Source: JACTMI01 sp964618415 (GTDB taxonomy: Bacteria > Acidobacteriota > Thermoanaerobaculia > Multivoradales > JAGPDF01). From it: a DNA stretch of 32,577 bases. Shown here piece after piece: positions 13,648 to 21,183 of the stretch. Within the stretch, counting starts at the first letter, position 1; each line of letters begins with the position of its first letter. The notes below the pieces were generated by a model that was not told the origin of the DNA, did not search any database, and saw only the letters and a list, made by a program, of their open reading frames with translations. Where the stretch lies: contig CAZUAT010000039.1 in NCBI GenBank assembly GCA_964618415.1, positions 1-32,577 of the forward strand, in the 5' to 3' direction. The translations under genes were made by a program, and so were the position numbers.

Positions 13648-14315
13648 CCCTCGCTCGCCTTGACCTCCTCGATCTGCAGGGTGTGCCGCTCGACGTGGCC
13701 CGACAGGAAGTAGATCCAGCCGAGCAGATCGAGTTCGCCGACCACCGGGTTCATCGCGGCGTGCCCGAGCAGGTCGGCCGACGTCGCCAGCTCGTAGACG
13801 CGTCCGCGCTCGAAATTGAAGTCGCCGACGATCGCCGCTGCCGGCCGGACGTCGCCGGCCTGCATCGGGTTCAGCGGTTCGGGCGCCTGGGCCTTGAAGC
13901 TGCGGTCCACCAGCTTCTCGCGAATCGCCGCCACCTTGCCGTGAGACTTGGCCAGCATCTCCGCGTCGACCGGCCCCGAGGCGACGCCGGCAATCGCGCC
14001 GCGCAGGGCAGCTTCCGTGCGGGTGATGTGCTCGGCGCATTCGCCGACCGACCAGCGGTCGGGGGCCGGTCGCCAATTCCACTGCGCCTCCGACAGCCCG
14101 TCGATCGCGGCCAGGAAGAGGGACCGGGTGCGCTCGAGGTCGGCCAGCAGCGTGGCGCGATCGTCGAGCGCCGTGGCCGCGGCCGGGGCCTCGGCGACAC
14201 TGTCGGCCGGCGGCGCGGATTGCTGGGCGCGCAGGAGGTTCGGGGCAGCCGCCAGAGTGGCTGCTGCGAGCAGAGCAGCGGTGACGACGGCAGCGGGACG
14301 AGTGATCGACTTCAT
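13632..14315 (-). CDS. Exported DinB-superfamily protein
   Basis: A 227-residue protein with a signal peptide (MKSITRP, hydrophobic run 8-24, likely cleavage after about residue 30 near LLRAQQ). An Ala/Pro-rich linker follows, then a DinB_2-like four-helix bundle. Characteristic pieces are LSEAQWNWRPAPDRWSVGEC with EHITRTE, and the late LLGWIYFLSGHVERHTLQI. The three histidines of the putative metal site are His in EHITRTE and the pair in HVERH. DinB proteins are usually cytosolic, so export is a notable variant. AGGAGA lies six bases before the ATG. It may be co-transcribed with the upstream membrane protein gene, 52 bases away. Confidence 0.82.
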   Translation of the reverse strand: MKSITRPAAVVTAALLAAATLAAAPNLLRAQQSAPPADSVAEAPAAATALDDRATLLADLERTRSLFLAAIDGLSEAQWNWRPAPDRWSVGECAEHITRTEAALRGAIAGVASGPVDAEMLAKSHGKVAAIREKLVDRSFKAQAPEPLNPMQAGDVRPAAAIVGDFNFERGRVYELATSADLLGHAAMNPVVGELDLLGWIYFLSGHVERHTLQIEEVKASEGYPAR

Positions 14316-14367
14316 GCGGGTCTCCTGTGAGGAAATGGGCAGTTCGGCCGACCGGTGCGCAGACGCC

Positions 14368-14928
14368 TCACGCGGGCCAGAGCCAGCCGAAGGCGCCGCC
14401 GGTCAGCCCGGCGTAGATCACACCGTCGATCATCGCACGCGCCGTGTTCGACCACGGCTGACCCTTCCAGATCGAGTCGGCGAAGTGAGCGAGACCGTAC
14501 GCGCCGAACGCCACCGTGCCGGAGATTCGGAAGACGGCGAGATAGTCAGCGCCGGCAGCCAGCGTACGACCCGCCAGGTAGGCGGCGAAGACGGAGACCA
14601 GCACGCAGTAGAGCAACCAGAGACCCAGATACTTGCCCATGTTGTGGCCGCCGTCGGGCATCCGCACGAGGACGCCCACCGGCCCGCGCTGGAACTTGGC
14701 CTTCATCTCCGGGCTGGAGGCCGTCTTGGCATCGGCGCACCACGGGAACATGTACTGCCCCGGCGCGACGTTGGCGCGGCGGATCGCGTCGGCGATACCG
14801 TCTTCGTCGGGCAGCTGGCGGTAGTCGGCGCGGTGGAACGGCAGCAGCATGTGGAGGATCGAGCTCGCCAGGAAGACGATGACGGATGCGGCGGCGATCG
14901 GCAGCCAGAGTTCGGGGATTCCCACCAT
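14368..14928 (-). CDS. Conserved integral membrane protein, unnamed family
   Basis: A 186-residue protein with helices at about 7-28 (LWLPIAAASVIVFLASSILH), 98-118, 125-148 and 165-184. A non-membrane loop at about 30-95 contains LPFHRADYRQLPDEDGIADA and APGQYMFPW. Loop and helices together (ADYLAVFRISGTVAFGAYGL, GLTGGAFGWLWP) resemble an unnamed family of about 190 residues seen in acidobacteria and proteobacteria (from memory, not searched). No catalytic motif is evident. AGGAG lies seven bases before the ATG. A role with the downstream exported DinB protein is possible but unproven. Confidence 0.75.
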   Translation of the reverse strand: MVGIPELWLPIAAASVIVFLASSILHMLLPFHRADYRQLPDEDGIADAIRRANVAPGQYMFPWCADAKTASSPEMKAKFQRGPVGVLVRMPDGGHNMGKYLGLWLLYCVLVSVFAAYLAGRTLAAGADYLAVFRISGTVAFGAYGLAHFADSIWKGQPWSNTARAMIDGVIYAGLTGGAFGWLWPA

Positions 14929-15075
14929 CGGAGGTCTCCTCTCGTAGGCGACGCCAGTCCGGCGCGAGCGTCGTGCCCGTCGCCCGGCGGCGGCGCTGCA
15001 ACTGCGTGATGCGGATCGAGCTGGCGAAAGCCTAGCACCAGTGCACCCGCCGTCGCCGGCCGGGCTGCGGGCCGC

Positions 15076-15705
15076 TCAGGGCAGTTCGTTGGCGCGCCAG
15101 AGGTACCAGCTGGCGATCGTGCGATAGGGCCGCCAGATCTCGCCGTGTCCGTCCAGTTCCTTCGGCTTGGGCAGGATGCGCCGCCCGAACGCCTGGGCGA
15201 ACCCCTTGCGGACTCCGTAGTCGTCGACCGGCAGCACGTCGGGACGGCCCAGCGTGAAGATCAGGAACATCTGGACCGTCCACCGGCCGACACCGCGCAC
15301 TTCGGTGAGCCGCTCGACGATCTCTTCGTCGGTCAGTTTCTCGGCCCGACCGCGGGTCGGGATCGAGCCGTCGAGCGCCCGCGCGGCGAGATCCTGCAAC
15401 GCCTCGGCTTTGGTGCGCGACAGGCCGGCCGTGCGCAGGCGTTCGATGGAGGCGTCGGCGACCTTTTCGGGGCGGGGACAGCGCGACGAGCCGAAAAGCT
15501 TGCAGAAGCGCGTGTAGATCGTCGCCGCGGCCTGCCCGGTCAGCTGCTGGTAGACGATCGACTGAGCGAGCGCTTCATACGGACTGCGGCGCGCGGAGAT
15601 CTCGAGCTCGCACGGGCCGACCGCCTTCATCACCCGAGCCAGTGTGCGGTCGCGGCGGGCGACATGCGCGCAGGCGTGGGCGAGATCGAAGGGAGGGGCG
15701 GCCAT
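15076..15705 (-). CDS. HhH-GPD DNA glycosylase (3-methyladenine DNA glycosylase II type)
   Basis: Removes alkylated bases from DNA in base-excision repair. The 209-residue protein shows EALAQSIVYQQLTGQAA at about 43-59, the helix-hairpin-helix at VRGVGRWTVQM, and the catalytic aspartate in LPVDDYGVRKG. It is short like other AlkA-like enzymes without the N-terminal AlkA domain, and it has no iron-sulfur cysteine cluster. The ATG at 15705 was chosen because the conserved sequence begins soon after it. An ATG at 15750, one base past the upstream stop, would add 15 basic residues and couple it to the CBM9-like gene. It is the last gene of a ferredoxin, CBM9-like, glycosylase operon. Confidence 0.9.
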   Translation of the reverse strand: MAAPPFDLAHACAHVARRDRTLARVMKAVGPCELEISARRSPYEALAQSIVYQQLTGQAAATIYTRFCKLFGSSRCPRPEKVADASIERLRTAGLSRTKAEALQDLAARALDGSIPTRGRAEKLTDEEIVERLTEVRGVGRWTVQMFLIFTLGRPDVLPVDDYGVRKGFAQAFGRRILPKPKELDGHGEIWRPYRTIASWYLWRANELP

Positions 15706-15751
15706 CGGTCGGTGTCGATTCCGGCTGTAACAGCGGCGGAGGGCGCGCATC

Positions 15752-16366
15752 CTATCCGATTCGGACCAGCGTGCCGAACCGGGCGGGGCGGTGGAAGTCG
15801 GCGGGCGCCACGAAGGTCGGCGACCAGGCGCTGTACTCGACCGTCCTCCCGTCGCGCGGCCGGTCGATGCGCAGCAGATTGCATCGCCAGATGGTCTGCT
15901 CCCTCCCTCCGCCCGGCACCGCCGCCCACGGCACCGCGAGGCGGGCCCGCCAGCGCCCGGCATGAGGCTCGACGAGCGCGCCCGCCTCGATGCCCTCGCA
16001 GTTCCATCCGGCGTCGACACGCCAGTCGGTGCGGTCGCCGTGCGGGGACTCGACCGCAGCGTCGAACAGGGCGCCGAGCGGGTTGACCTCGAACTCCACG
16101 TAGCGACGCGGCGTCGCAGTCGAGCGCTCGTCGGCGCACAGGAACAGCTCGACGACCTCCTCCTCCCACAGCGGAGCATCGCGCGCCGTCCGGGTGGCCC
16201 ACGGATCGGCGTCCGAGGCCAGGAACGTCGCGATCAGGCGTTCGCCGTCATCGACCAGCTCGACCTGAGTCGGCTGCGCCGGCGCCGCGCCGGTGACCGC
16301 GTCGACCAGCGCGACTCGCGTCGGCGCATCGCGGCGCAGCTCGAGACGCGGGGGCGCGGGGATCAC
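15752..16366 (-). CDS. Carbohydrate-binding family 9-like (DOMON-like) protein
   Basis: A 204-residue single beta-sandwich domain. Recognisable pieces are WEEEVVELFLCADE, RYVEFEVNPLGALFDA, WRARLAVPWAAV, WRCNLLRIDRP, EYSAWSPTF and FHRPARFGTLV, the standard series of the CBM9-like family used for sugar binding in exported proteins. There is no signal peptide, so this copy seems cytosolic, which is unusual. The GTG at 16366 makes a GTGA overlap with the ferredoxin stop; a GTG at 16393 in the same frame is possible and adds nine residues. Its own stop TAG is immediately followed by GATG of a possible glycosylase start. Ligand unknown. Confidence 0.82.
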   Translation of the reverse strand: MIPAPPRLELRRDAPTRVALVDAVTGAAPAQPTQVELVDDGERLIATFLASDADPWATRTARDAPLWEEEVVELFLCADERSTATPRRYVEFEVNPLGALFDAAVESPHGDRTDWRVDAGWNCEGIEAGALVEPHAGRWRARLAVPWAAVPGGGREQTIWRCNLLRIDRPRDGRTVEYSAWSPTFVAPADFHRPARFGTLVRIG

Positions 16367-16686
16367 TCCCAGGGGCCGTCGGGCATCGGGCACGTGGCGA
16401 GTGGACGGCCTGCGAGCGCGGCGTCGAGCAGTGATCTCGCATCATCGGGCGAGACTCCGCCGTGCCAGTGATGGGCTGGCCAGACGCAGACTGCGGGGCC
16501 GCGGCTGCAGTGGTGCAGGCAGCCGGTGCGGGTGATCAGGACTCGGTCGCGCAAGCCGCGACGGCGGACCTCGTCCTTCAGGCGCTGGTAGAGCTCGAGA
16601 CTGCTCCGCTGGCCGCACGAGGCGCGCTCGGATTCCGTCCCGCGGTCGTTCGTGCAGACCAGAATCTGAAGCTCCGGACGGGGCAT
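16363..16686 (-). CDS. Thioredoxin-like [2Fe-2S] ferredoxin
   Basis: A 107-residue protein of the thioredoxin-fold ferredoxin family, which includes the NuoE-like domain and Azotobacter Shethna-type ferredoxin. The four cluster cysteines are visible: Cys11 in ILVCTNDR, Cys24 in ERASCGQRS, and the pair Cys56 and Cys60 in TGCLHHCSRGP. A VWPAHHWHGGVSPDDA segment follows, as usual in this family. It is a soluble electron carrier; its redox partners are not evident, since the neighbours are a CBM9-like protein and a DNA glycosylase. TAGACT ends 6 nt before the ATG, and the divergent lipid kinase gene starts 43 nt away. Confidence 0.88.
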   Translation of the reverse strand: MPRPELQILVCTNDRGTESERASCGQRSSLELYQRLKDEVRRRGLRDRVLITRTGCLHHCSRGPAVCVWPAHHWHGGVSPDDARSLLDAALAGRPLATCPMPDGPWE

Positions 16687-16692
16687 GCGGAA

Positions 16693-16698
16693 AGTCTA
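16693..16698 (-). promoter_or_regulatory. -10-like hexamer TAGACT of the ferredoxin operon
   Basis: TAGACT on the minus strand ends 6 nt before the ATG at 16686. Together with the TAGGAT at 16712 it makes a compact divergent promoter pair inside 42 nt. Confidence 0.5.
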
Positions 16699-16711
16699 GC
16701 TCCGCGGGCAG

Positions 16712-16717
16712 TAGGAT
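16712..16717 (+). promoter_or_regulatory. -10-like hexamer TAGGAT of the lipid kinase gene
   Basis: TAGGAT ends 11 nt before the ATG at 16729; there is no ribosome binding site in between. Confidence 0.45.
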
Positions 16718-16728
16718 CGCGCTTCCGC

Positions 16729-17613
16729 ATGACGACCCGTCTGTTGCTCAATCCCGGCGCCGGTCGGGGACGTGGCGCGCGCCGGCGCTCTCGTTTCGCG
16801 GCGCTGGCGCGGGCTGCGGGCGTGCCGATCGAGGAGAGCCGAGACGCTGCAGATCTCATCGCGCGGGCGGCGCGGGCCGCGCAGGACGGAGTCGATCGGC
16901 TGCTGGTGGCCGGCGGCGACGGCACCTGGAACCTGGCCGCCCGCGGGCTGCTCGGCAGCGCCACGGCGCTGGCCCCCATTCCGCTCGGAACGGGAAACGA
17001 CCTGGCGCGCGCACTCGGCTATCCGCTGGATTCCGAGCAGGCATTTGCGGCAGCGCTGGAAGGTCGTCCGGGGCGCATCGACGTCGGGCGGTTCGGGGAG
17101 CGTCCGTTCTGCGGTGTGGCGGGAGCCGGGCTCGACGGTACGGTGGCCGCGCGGGCGCGCGAGCGGGTGCGCTGGCTGCGCGGTCCGGCCGTCTATGCCT
17201 GGGCCACGCTGGCCACTCTCGTCCGCTTCCGCCCGGCCGGCCTCCGGCTGACCGTGGACGGCGCCGCGGAGCAGGGCGGTACGGCCTGGCTGGTCGTCTT
17301 CGCCAACATTGCGACCACCGGCGGCGGCATGCGGGTCGCCCCGGGCGCCGACCCGACCGATGGGCATCTGGACGTCGTCGGCCTGACGGGTATCTCGACG
17401 CTCGGCCTGTTGCGGCTGTTCCCGCGGGTGTACGCCGGTCGACACGTGGGCCATCCGGCAGTTTTCCGCTGCGCTTGCGCAGGTGCGGGCCTGGCGTTCG
17501 ACCGCCCGGTGGCGGCAGTCGGGGATGGCGAAGATTTCGGCCGCGTGGGCTCCGAGCCGGTGCGGGTCGAGGTCGTCCCGGCTGCCCTGGCGGTCGTCCG
17601 TGCCGGGTCCTGA
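16729..17613 (+). CDS. Diacylglycerol kinase catalytic-domain (YegS/LCB5-type) lipid kinase
   Basis: A 294-residue soluble or membrane-associated kinase that phosphorylates a lipid alcohol with ATP. The family hallmarks are LLLNPGAGRGRG at 4-15 (first nucleotide loop), VAGGDGTWN at about 60-68 and PIPLGTGNDLARALG at about 83-97. The second domain (GVAGAGLDGTVAAR, IATTGGGMRVAPGADPTDG, LDVVGL) is complete. Bacterial members include DgkB, YegS and BmrU-like enzymes, and this sequence does not decide between them. The ATG at 16729 was chosen because the first kinase strand follows directly and TAGGAT lies 11 nt upstream; the longer open frame from 16462 is antisense to the ferredoxin. Confidence 0.92.
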   Translation: MTTRLLLNPGAGRGRGARRRSRFAALARAAGVPIEESRDAADLIARAARAAQDGVDRLLVAGGDGTWNLAARGLLGSATALAPIPLGTGNDLARALGYPLDSEQAFAAALEGRPGRIDVGRFGERPFCGVAGAGLDGTVAARARERVRWLRGPAVYAWATLATLVRFRPAGLRLTVDGAAEQGGTAWLVVFANIATTGGGMRVAPGADPTDGHLDVVGLTGISTLGLLRLFPRVYAGRHVGHPAVFRCACAGAGLAFDRPVAAVGDGEDFGRVGSEPVRVEVVPAALAVVRAGS

Positions 17614-17654
17614 AATCCTGCCCCGGGCGCTGGTCGGGAGCCGCGGGGAGCGGA

Positions 17655-17660
17655 TAGAAT
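17655..17660 (+). promoter_or_regulatory. -10-like hexamer TAGAAT, start of the long leader of the Oar-like receptor
   Basis: TAGAAT lies about 150 nt before the ATG at 17809, so the transcript would have a leader of about 140 nt. This is the longest clear leader on the plus strand of the window. Confidence 0.45.
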
Positions 17661-17672
17661 CGGTTCACTCGC

Positions 17673-17689
17673 AAGCGGTGTCACCGCTT
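17673..17689 (+). repeat. 17-bp perfect dyad in the Oar-like receptor leader
   Basis: AAGCGGTG-T-CACCGCTT starts 12 nt after the -10-like hexamer, near the predicted transcription start. It could be an operator for a dimeric repressor or a 5'-end hairpin of the mRNA. The rest of 17614-17808 holds no gene; a strong AAGGAGG lies at 17797-17803. Confidence 0.5.
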
Positions 17690-17808
17690 CGTCGGCTCTT
17701 CGTTTCGCGGTCGGGCAGAGAGACCTGTCAGGCTCCCGCCTCGCTGGTTCGATCAGGTAGAGAAACTCAGAGACTCAACAGCAGACCCCTTTCCCCAAGG
17801 AGGAAGTG

Positions 17809-20800
17809 ATGTCCACCCCGAACTTCGCCCGCGCGCTCCGGCGAACGGTCAGCGTGCTCGCGACGGCGGCCCTCGCCTACGCCGGTGTCGCCGAGGCCCA
17901 GGTTACGACCGGCAGCCTCGCGGGCACCGTCCGCGCGGAATCCGACAACTCGGCGTTGCCGGGTGTCATGGTGACCGCGGTCCACGTCCCAACCGGAACG
18001 TCGTACAGCGCCACGTCCGGCGACGACGGCCGCTTCGTGCTGCCCAACGTGCGTGTCGGCGGACCGTACACGGTAACCGCCCAGCTCGACGGGTTCCGCA
18101 CCAGCGAGACGACCAGCGTCCAGGTCAACCTCGGCGGCACCACCGAAGTTCCGATCGCGCTGCCGCTGGCGGAAGTGGCCGAGACCATCGAGGTAGTCGG
18201 TGACTTCGACGCGTTGATCAACCCGAGCCGCACCGGCTCGCAGTCCTCGGTCTCGCTCGAGCAGATCGAGTCGCTGCCGACCGTGCGCCGCAGCCTGCAG
18301 GACTTCGCGCGCACCAACCCCTACTTCAACGTCGACGCCTCCGACGCGTCGGCGACGCGCGTGTCGGTGGCCGGCCGCAACAACCGGTACAACTCGATTC
18401 AGATCGACGGCGCGGTCAACAACGATCTGTTCGGACTGGCGGACACCGGCACGCCGGGCGGCCAGACCGACGCGCAGCCGATTTCGCTCGACGCCATCGA
18501 GCAGCTGCAGGTCGTCGTCTCTCCTTACGACGTGCGCCAGGGCGGATTCACCGGCGGCGGGCTCAACGCGGTCACGCGCTCGGGCTCGAACCAGTTCCAC
18601 GGCTCGATCTACGGCTCGGTGCGTGACGAGGACTACATCGGTGACGGTCCGTTCGACCGCCCGGTGGCGAGCTTCAGCGAGGACCAGTACGGCTTCCGGC
18701 TCGGCGGCCCGGTCATGCAGGACAAGCTGTTCTTCTTCGTCAACGCGGAGCTGAACCGCAAGGATCAGCCGACCGGCGTTTCGGCCGACGGCTCGACCGG
18801 GACCCAGCACGGCAATCCGGCGCTGGTTACGGCCGTCGACAACTTCCTGACCTCCAACTTCGGCTACGACCCGGGCACGCTCGGCGATATCGTGGGCGGG
18901 ACCGACAGCGATCTGGCCTTCGCCCGCTTCGACTGGAACGTGCTCGACGGGCACCAGCTGACCCTGCGTCACAACTATGTCGACGCGGTGCGTGACGTGA
19001 TCGGCGAGCGCAACAGCCGCTCGTTCCGGTTCGGCAGCTCGATCTACGGCATCGCCTCGGAGACCAACTCGACTGTGGCGCAGCTCAACAGCGTCTTCGG
19101 CTCCTCGTTCAACGAGGCCCGGCTCGGGTTCCAGACCATCCGCGATGCCCGCACCGTGCCGGTGCTCTTCCCGAGCGTCGAGGTGGGCGGGACCGGTCCG
19201 CGCAACGGTGAGGTGCTGGCGGGAACCGAGCGCTTCTCCGGCGCCAACGCGCTCGACCAGGACATCCTCGAGCTGACCGACGACTTCACCTTCCTCATGG
19301 GTGCCCACACGATCACGATCGGCACCCACAACGAGTTCTTCGAGTTCAAGAACACGTTCCTCTCGGATTTCTACGGCTACTACTACTTCCCGACCCTCGC
19401 CGCGTTCGAGGCCGGGCAGGCGAGTGAGTACTCGATCGGCTTCGCCAACGGGTCGGACCCGAAGCGGCCGGCTTCGTTCGAGGCCAACCAGTACGGCCTG
19501 TACGCGGGCGACCAGTGGCGGGTCAACGATCGTCTGTCGCTGACCTTCGGCCTGCGGCTCGACATGGCCGGGTTCCCGGATCGCCCGTCGTTCAACGGCG
19601 CCGTCGACCAGGCGATCGGCCGTAGCACCGCCGAGACCCCGAGCGAGGATCCGGTCCTGTCGCCGCGCATCGGCTTCAACTGGGATCCGACCGGCCGTGG
19701 CGACCAGCAGCTGCGTGGCGGAGTCGGTATCTTCGCCGGCCGCACGCCGTTCGTCTGGGTGTCCAACGCCTACGCCAACACCGGTGTGGAGTCGTCCCAG
19801 CTGTCCTGCCAGGCTTCGCGCGGCTGCGCGGTGCCGGCGTTCAATCCCGATCCGTTCGGCCAGCCGCGCAACGTCGGCGCCGGCGGCGCGGTGACCGTCG
19901 ACCTGATCGATCCGAACTTCGAGTTTCCGCGCGTGCTGCGGACCACCCTGGGCTACGACCGTCAGCTGCCCTGGGGCATCCGTGGCTCGGCCGAGGTGGT
20001 CTGGTCGCAGACCCAGGAGGACGTCTACTACCAGAACGTGAACAAGGTCGCGACCGGCGAGCGGTCGTTCGACGGGCGTCCGATGTACACCTCGCGCAGC
20101 TCGTCGCTGGCCAACGCCCTGCTGCTCACCAACACCGGCAAGGGCGAGCAGCTCTCGGCGGTGCTGCAGGCGAGCCGGCCGTTCGACAACGGCCTCAGCC
20201 TGGCGGCGTCCTACGCGTACATGGATGCCGACTCGGCGTTCGACGCCACCTCCAGCCGTGCGATCTCCAACTGGCAGTTCATGCCGGTCAAGGGCGACAT
20301 CTTCTCGCCGGAGGTTTCGACCTCGCTGTTCGAGATCGAGCACCGGTTCAACGCGTCGGCGACCTACACGTTCGAGACCGGGCCGCTCGGCCACACGGTG
20401 GCGCTCTACTACAACGCCCAGGCCGGCCGTCCGTACTCGGTGATGGTCGGTGGTGATCCGAATCGCGACGGCTTCAGCACGAACGACCTCCTGTTCGTGC
20501 CGGGCAGCGCCGACTCGATCATCCTGCGCGACTTTTCCGGCGCCGAGATCCCTTACTCGACGCTGGCCACCTGGCTGTCGCACGCCGGTATCGACGCGAC
20601 GGCGGGCCGCATCCTGGACCGCAACGAGTCCCGGGAGCCGTGGAGCCACCTGCTCGACTTCCACTACGGGCTCGAGCTGCCGATCCGACTGTTCACGACG
20701 GAGCTGACGTTCGACGTGCTCAACCTGATGAACCTGATCGACTCCGACAAGGGCGTCGTCCGGTTCGTGGCCAACCAGTCGACTACGCCGGTCCGCTATG

Positions 20801-20937
20801 TGGCGATCGACGCGGCCACCGGGAAGCCGATCTACCAGGAGGCGGCCAACAACGCGCTGCGGCCGGGCTCGCAGTTCTCGACCGCCGACCTGCGCTCGCG
20901 CTGGCAGGCCAAGGTCGGGCTGCGCGTCAGCTTCTGA
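17809..20937 (+). CDS. Oar-like TonB-dependent outer-membrane receptor with carboxypeptidase-regulatory domain
   Basis: A 1042-residue outer-membrane protein. The signal peptide ends near residue 30 (VAEA-Q). Residues about 36-115 form a CarboxypepD_reg-like domain (GSLAGTVRAE, LPGVMVTAVHV, VGGPYTVTAQLDGFR). The plug domain at about 135-260 includes VSVAGRNNRYNSIQIDGAVNN and VVSPYDVRQGGFTGGGLNAVT. The remainder is the beta-barrel, which ends in Phe (GLRVSF) as needed for BAM assembly. The architecture matches Myxococcus Oar and the large Oar-like family of acidobacteria; the substrate (peptide, glycan or secreted protein) is unknown. The ATG at 17809 has AAGGAGG five bases upstream; the GTG just before it is less likely. 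It is monocistronic, ending at a clear terminator. Confidence 0.94.
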   Translation: MSTPNFARALRRTVSVLATAALAYAGVAEAQVTTGSLAGTVRAESDNSALPGVMVTAVHVPTGTSYSATSGDDGRFVLPNVRVGGPYTVTAQLDGFRTSETTSVQVNLGGTTEVPIALPLAEVAETIEVVGDFDALINPSRTGSQSSVSLEQIESLPTVRRSLQDFARTNPYFNVDASDASATRVSVAGRNNRYNSIQIDGAVNNDLFGLADTGTPGGQTDAQPISLDAIEQLQVVVSPYDVRQGGFTGGGLNAVTRSGSNQFHGSIYGSVRDEDYIGDGPFDRPVASFSEDQYGFRLGGPVMQDKLFFFVNAELNRKDQPTGVSADGSTGTQHGNPALVTAVDNFLTSNFGYDPGTLGDIVGGTDSDLAFARFDWNVLDGHQLTLRHNYVDAVRDVIGERNSRSFRFGSSIYGIASETNSTVAQLNSVFGSSFNEARLGFQTIRDARTVPVLFPSVEVGGTGPRNGEVLAGTERFSGANALDQDILELTDDFTFLMGAHTITIGTHNEFFEFKNTFLSDFYGYYYFPTLAAFEAGQASEYSIGFANGSDPKRPASFEANQYGLYAGDQWRVNDRLSLTFGLRLDMAGFPDRPSFNGAVDQAIGRSTAETPSEDPVLSPRIGFNWDPTGRGDQQLRGGVGIFAGRTPFVWVSNAYANTGVESSQLSCQASRGCAVPAFNPDPFGQPRNVGAGGAVTVDLIDPNFEFPRVLRTTLGYDRQLPWGIRGSAEVVWSQTQEDVYYQNVNKVATGERSFDGRPMYTSRSSSLANALLLTNTGKGEQLSAVLQASRPFDNGLSLAASYAYMDADSAFDATSSRAISNWQFMPVKGDIFSPEVSTSLFEIEHRFNASATYTFETGPLGHTVALYYNAQAGRPYSVMVGGDPNRDGFSTNDLLFVPGSADSIILRDFSGAEIPYSTLATWLSHAGIDATAGRILDRNESREPWSHLLDFHYGLELPIRLFTTELTFDVLNLMNLIDSDKGVVRFVANQSTTPVRYVAIDAATGKPIYQEAANNALRPGSQFSTADLRSRWQAKVGLRVSF

Positions 20938-21004
20938 CGCGGGGTCTCGACCCGGCAGGGCGTTCGGGCGGTTGCACAACGCGGCCGGATCGGACGGCAG
21001 AGGA

Positions 21005-21035
21005 GGGAGGGGCGACTGCGCCCCTCCCTTTTTTT
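21005..21035 (+). terminator. Rho-independent terminator of the Oar-like receptor gene
   Basis: A 10-bp stem GGGAGGGGCG-ACTG-CGCCCCTCCC is followed by seven T residues, 67 nt after the receptor stop. It is the only classical intrinsic terminator I can see in the window. Confidence 0.93.
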
Positions 21036-21104
21036 GTCTGCTGCCGGGACAGCTGGGCTTCTCCCACGCCCGGTCCGGCGCCAGGCAGTTCTCGACTCGC
21101 GCAG

Positions 21105-21134
21105 TTGGGGAGCGACGGCCTGGTGCGGTAAGTT
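21105..21134 (+). promoter_or_regulatory. Promoter of the M36 protease gene (TTGGGG-18-TAAGTT)
   Basis: TTGGGG at 21105-21110 and TAAGTT at 21129-21134 are separated by 18 nt. A leader of about 43 nt would follow, with CGGAGGT at 21171-21177 six bases before the ATG at 21184. Confidence 0.5.
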
Positions 21135-21183
21135 TGGAGTTCCATCGATCTCAGCAGGACGAACGTGTCTCGGAGGTGCGGAC

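Noticed and set aside
6292..14315. SMUG1, GIY-YIG and HhH-GPD genes as a DNA-repair or defence island
   Set aside because: They are on different strands in separate transcription units with unrelated genes between, and no helicase, restriction or defence partner is present.
17767..20979. Long open frame of 1070 codons on the minus strand opposite the Oar-like receptor
   Set aside because: It is rich in Arg, Val, Glu and Asp without any domain, as expected for antisense of a GC-rich gene. The plus strand has the signal peptide, plug motifs, ribosome binding site and terminator.
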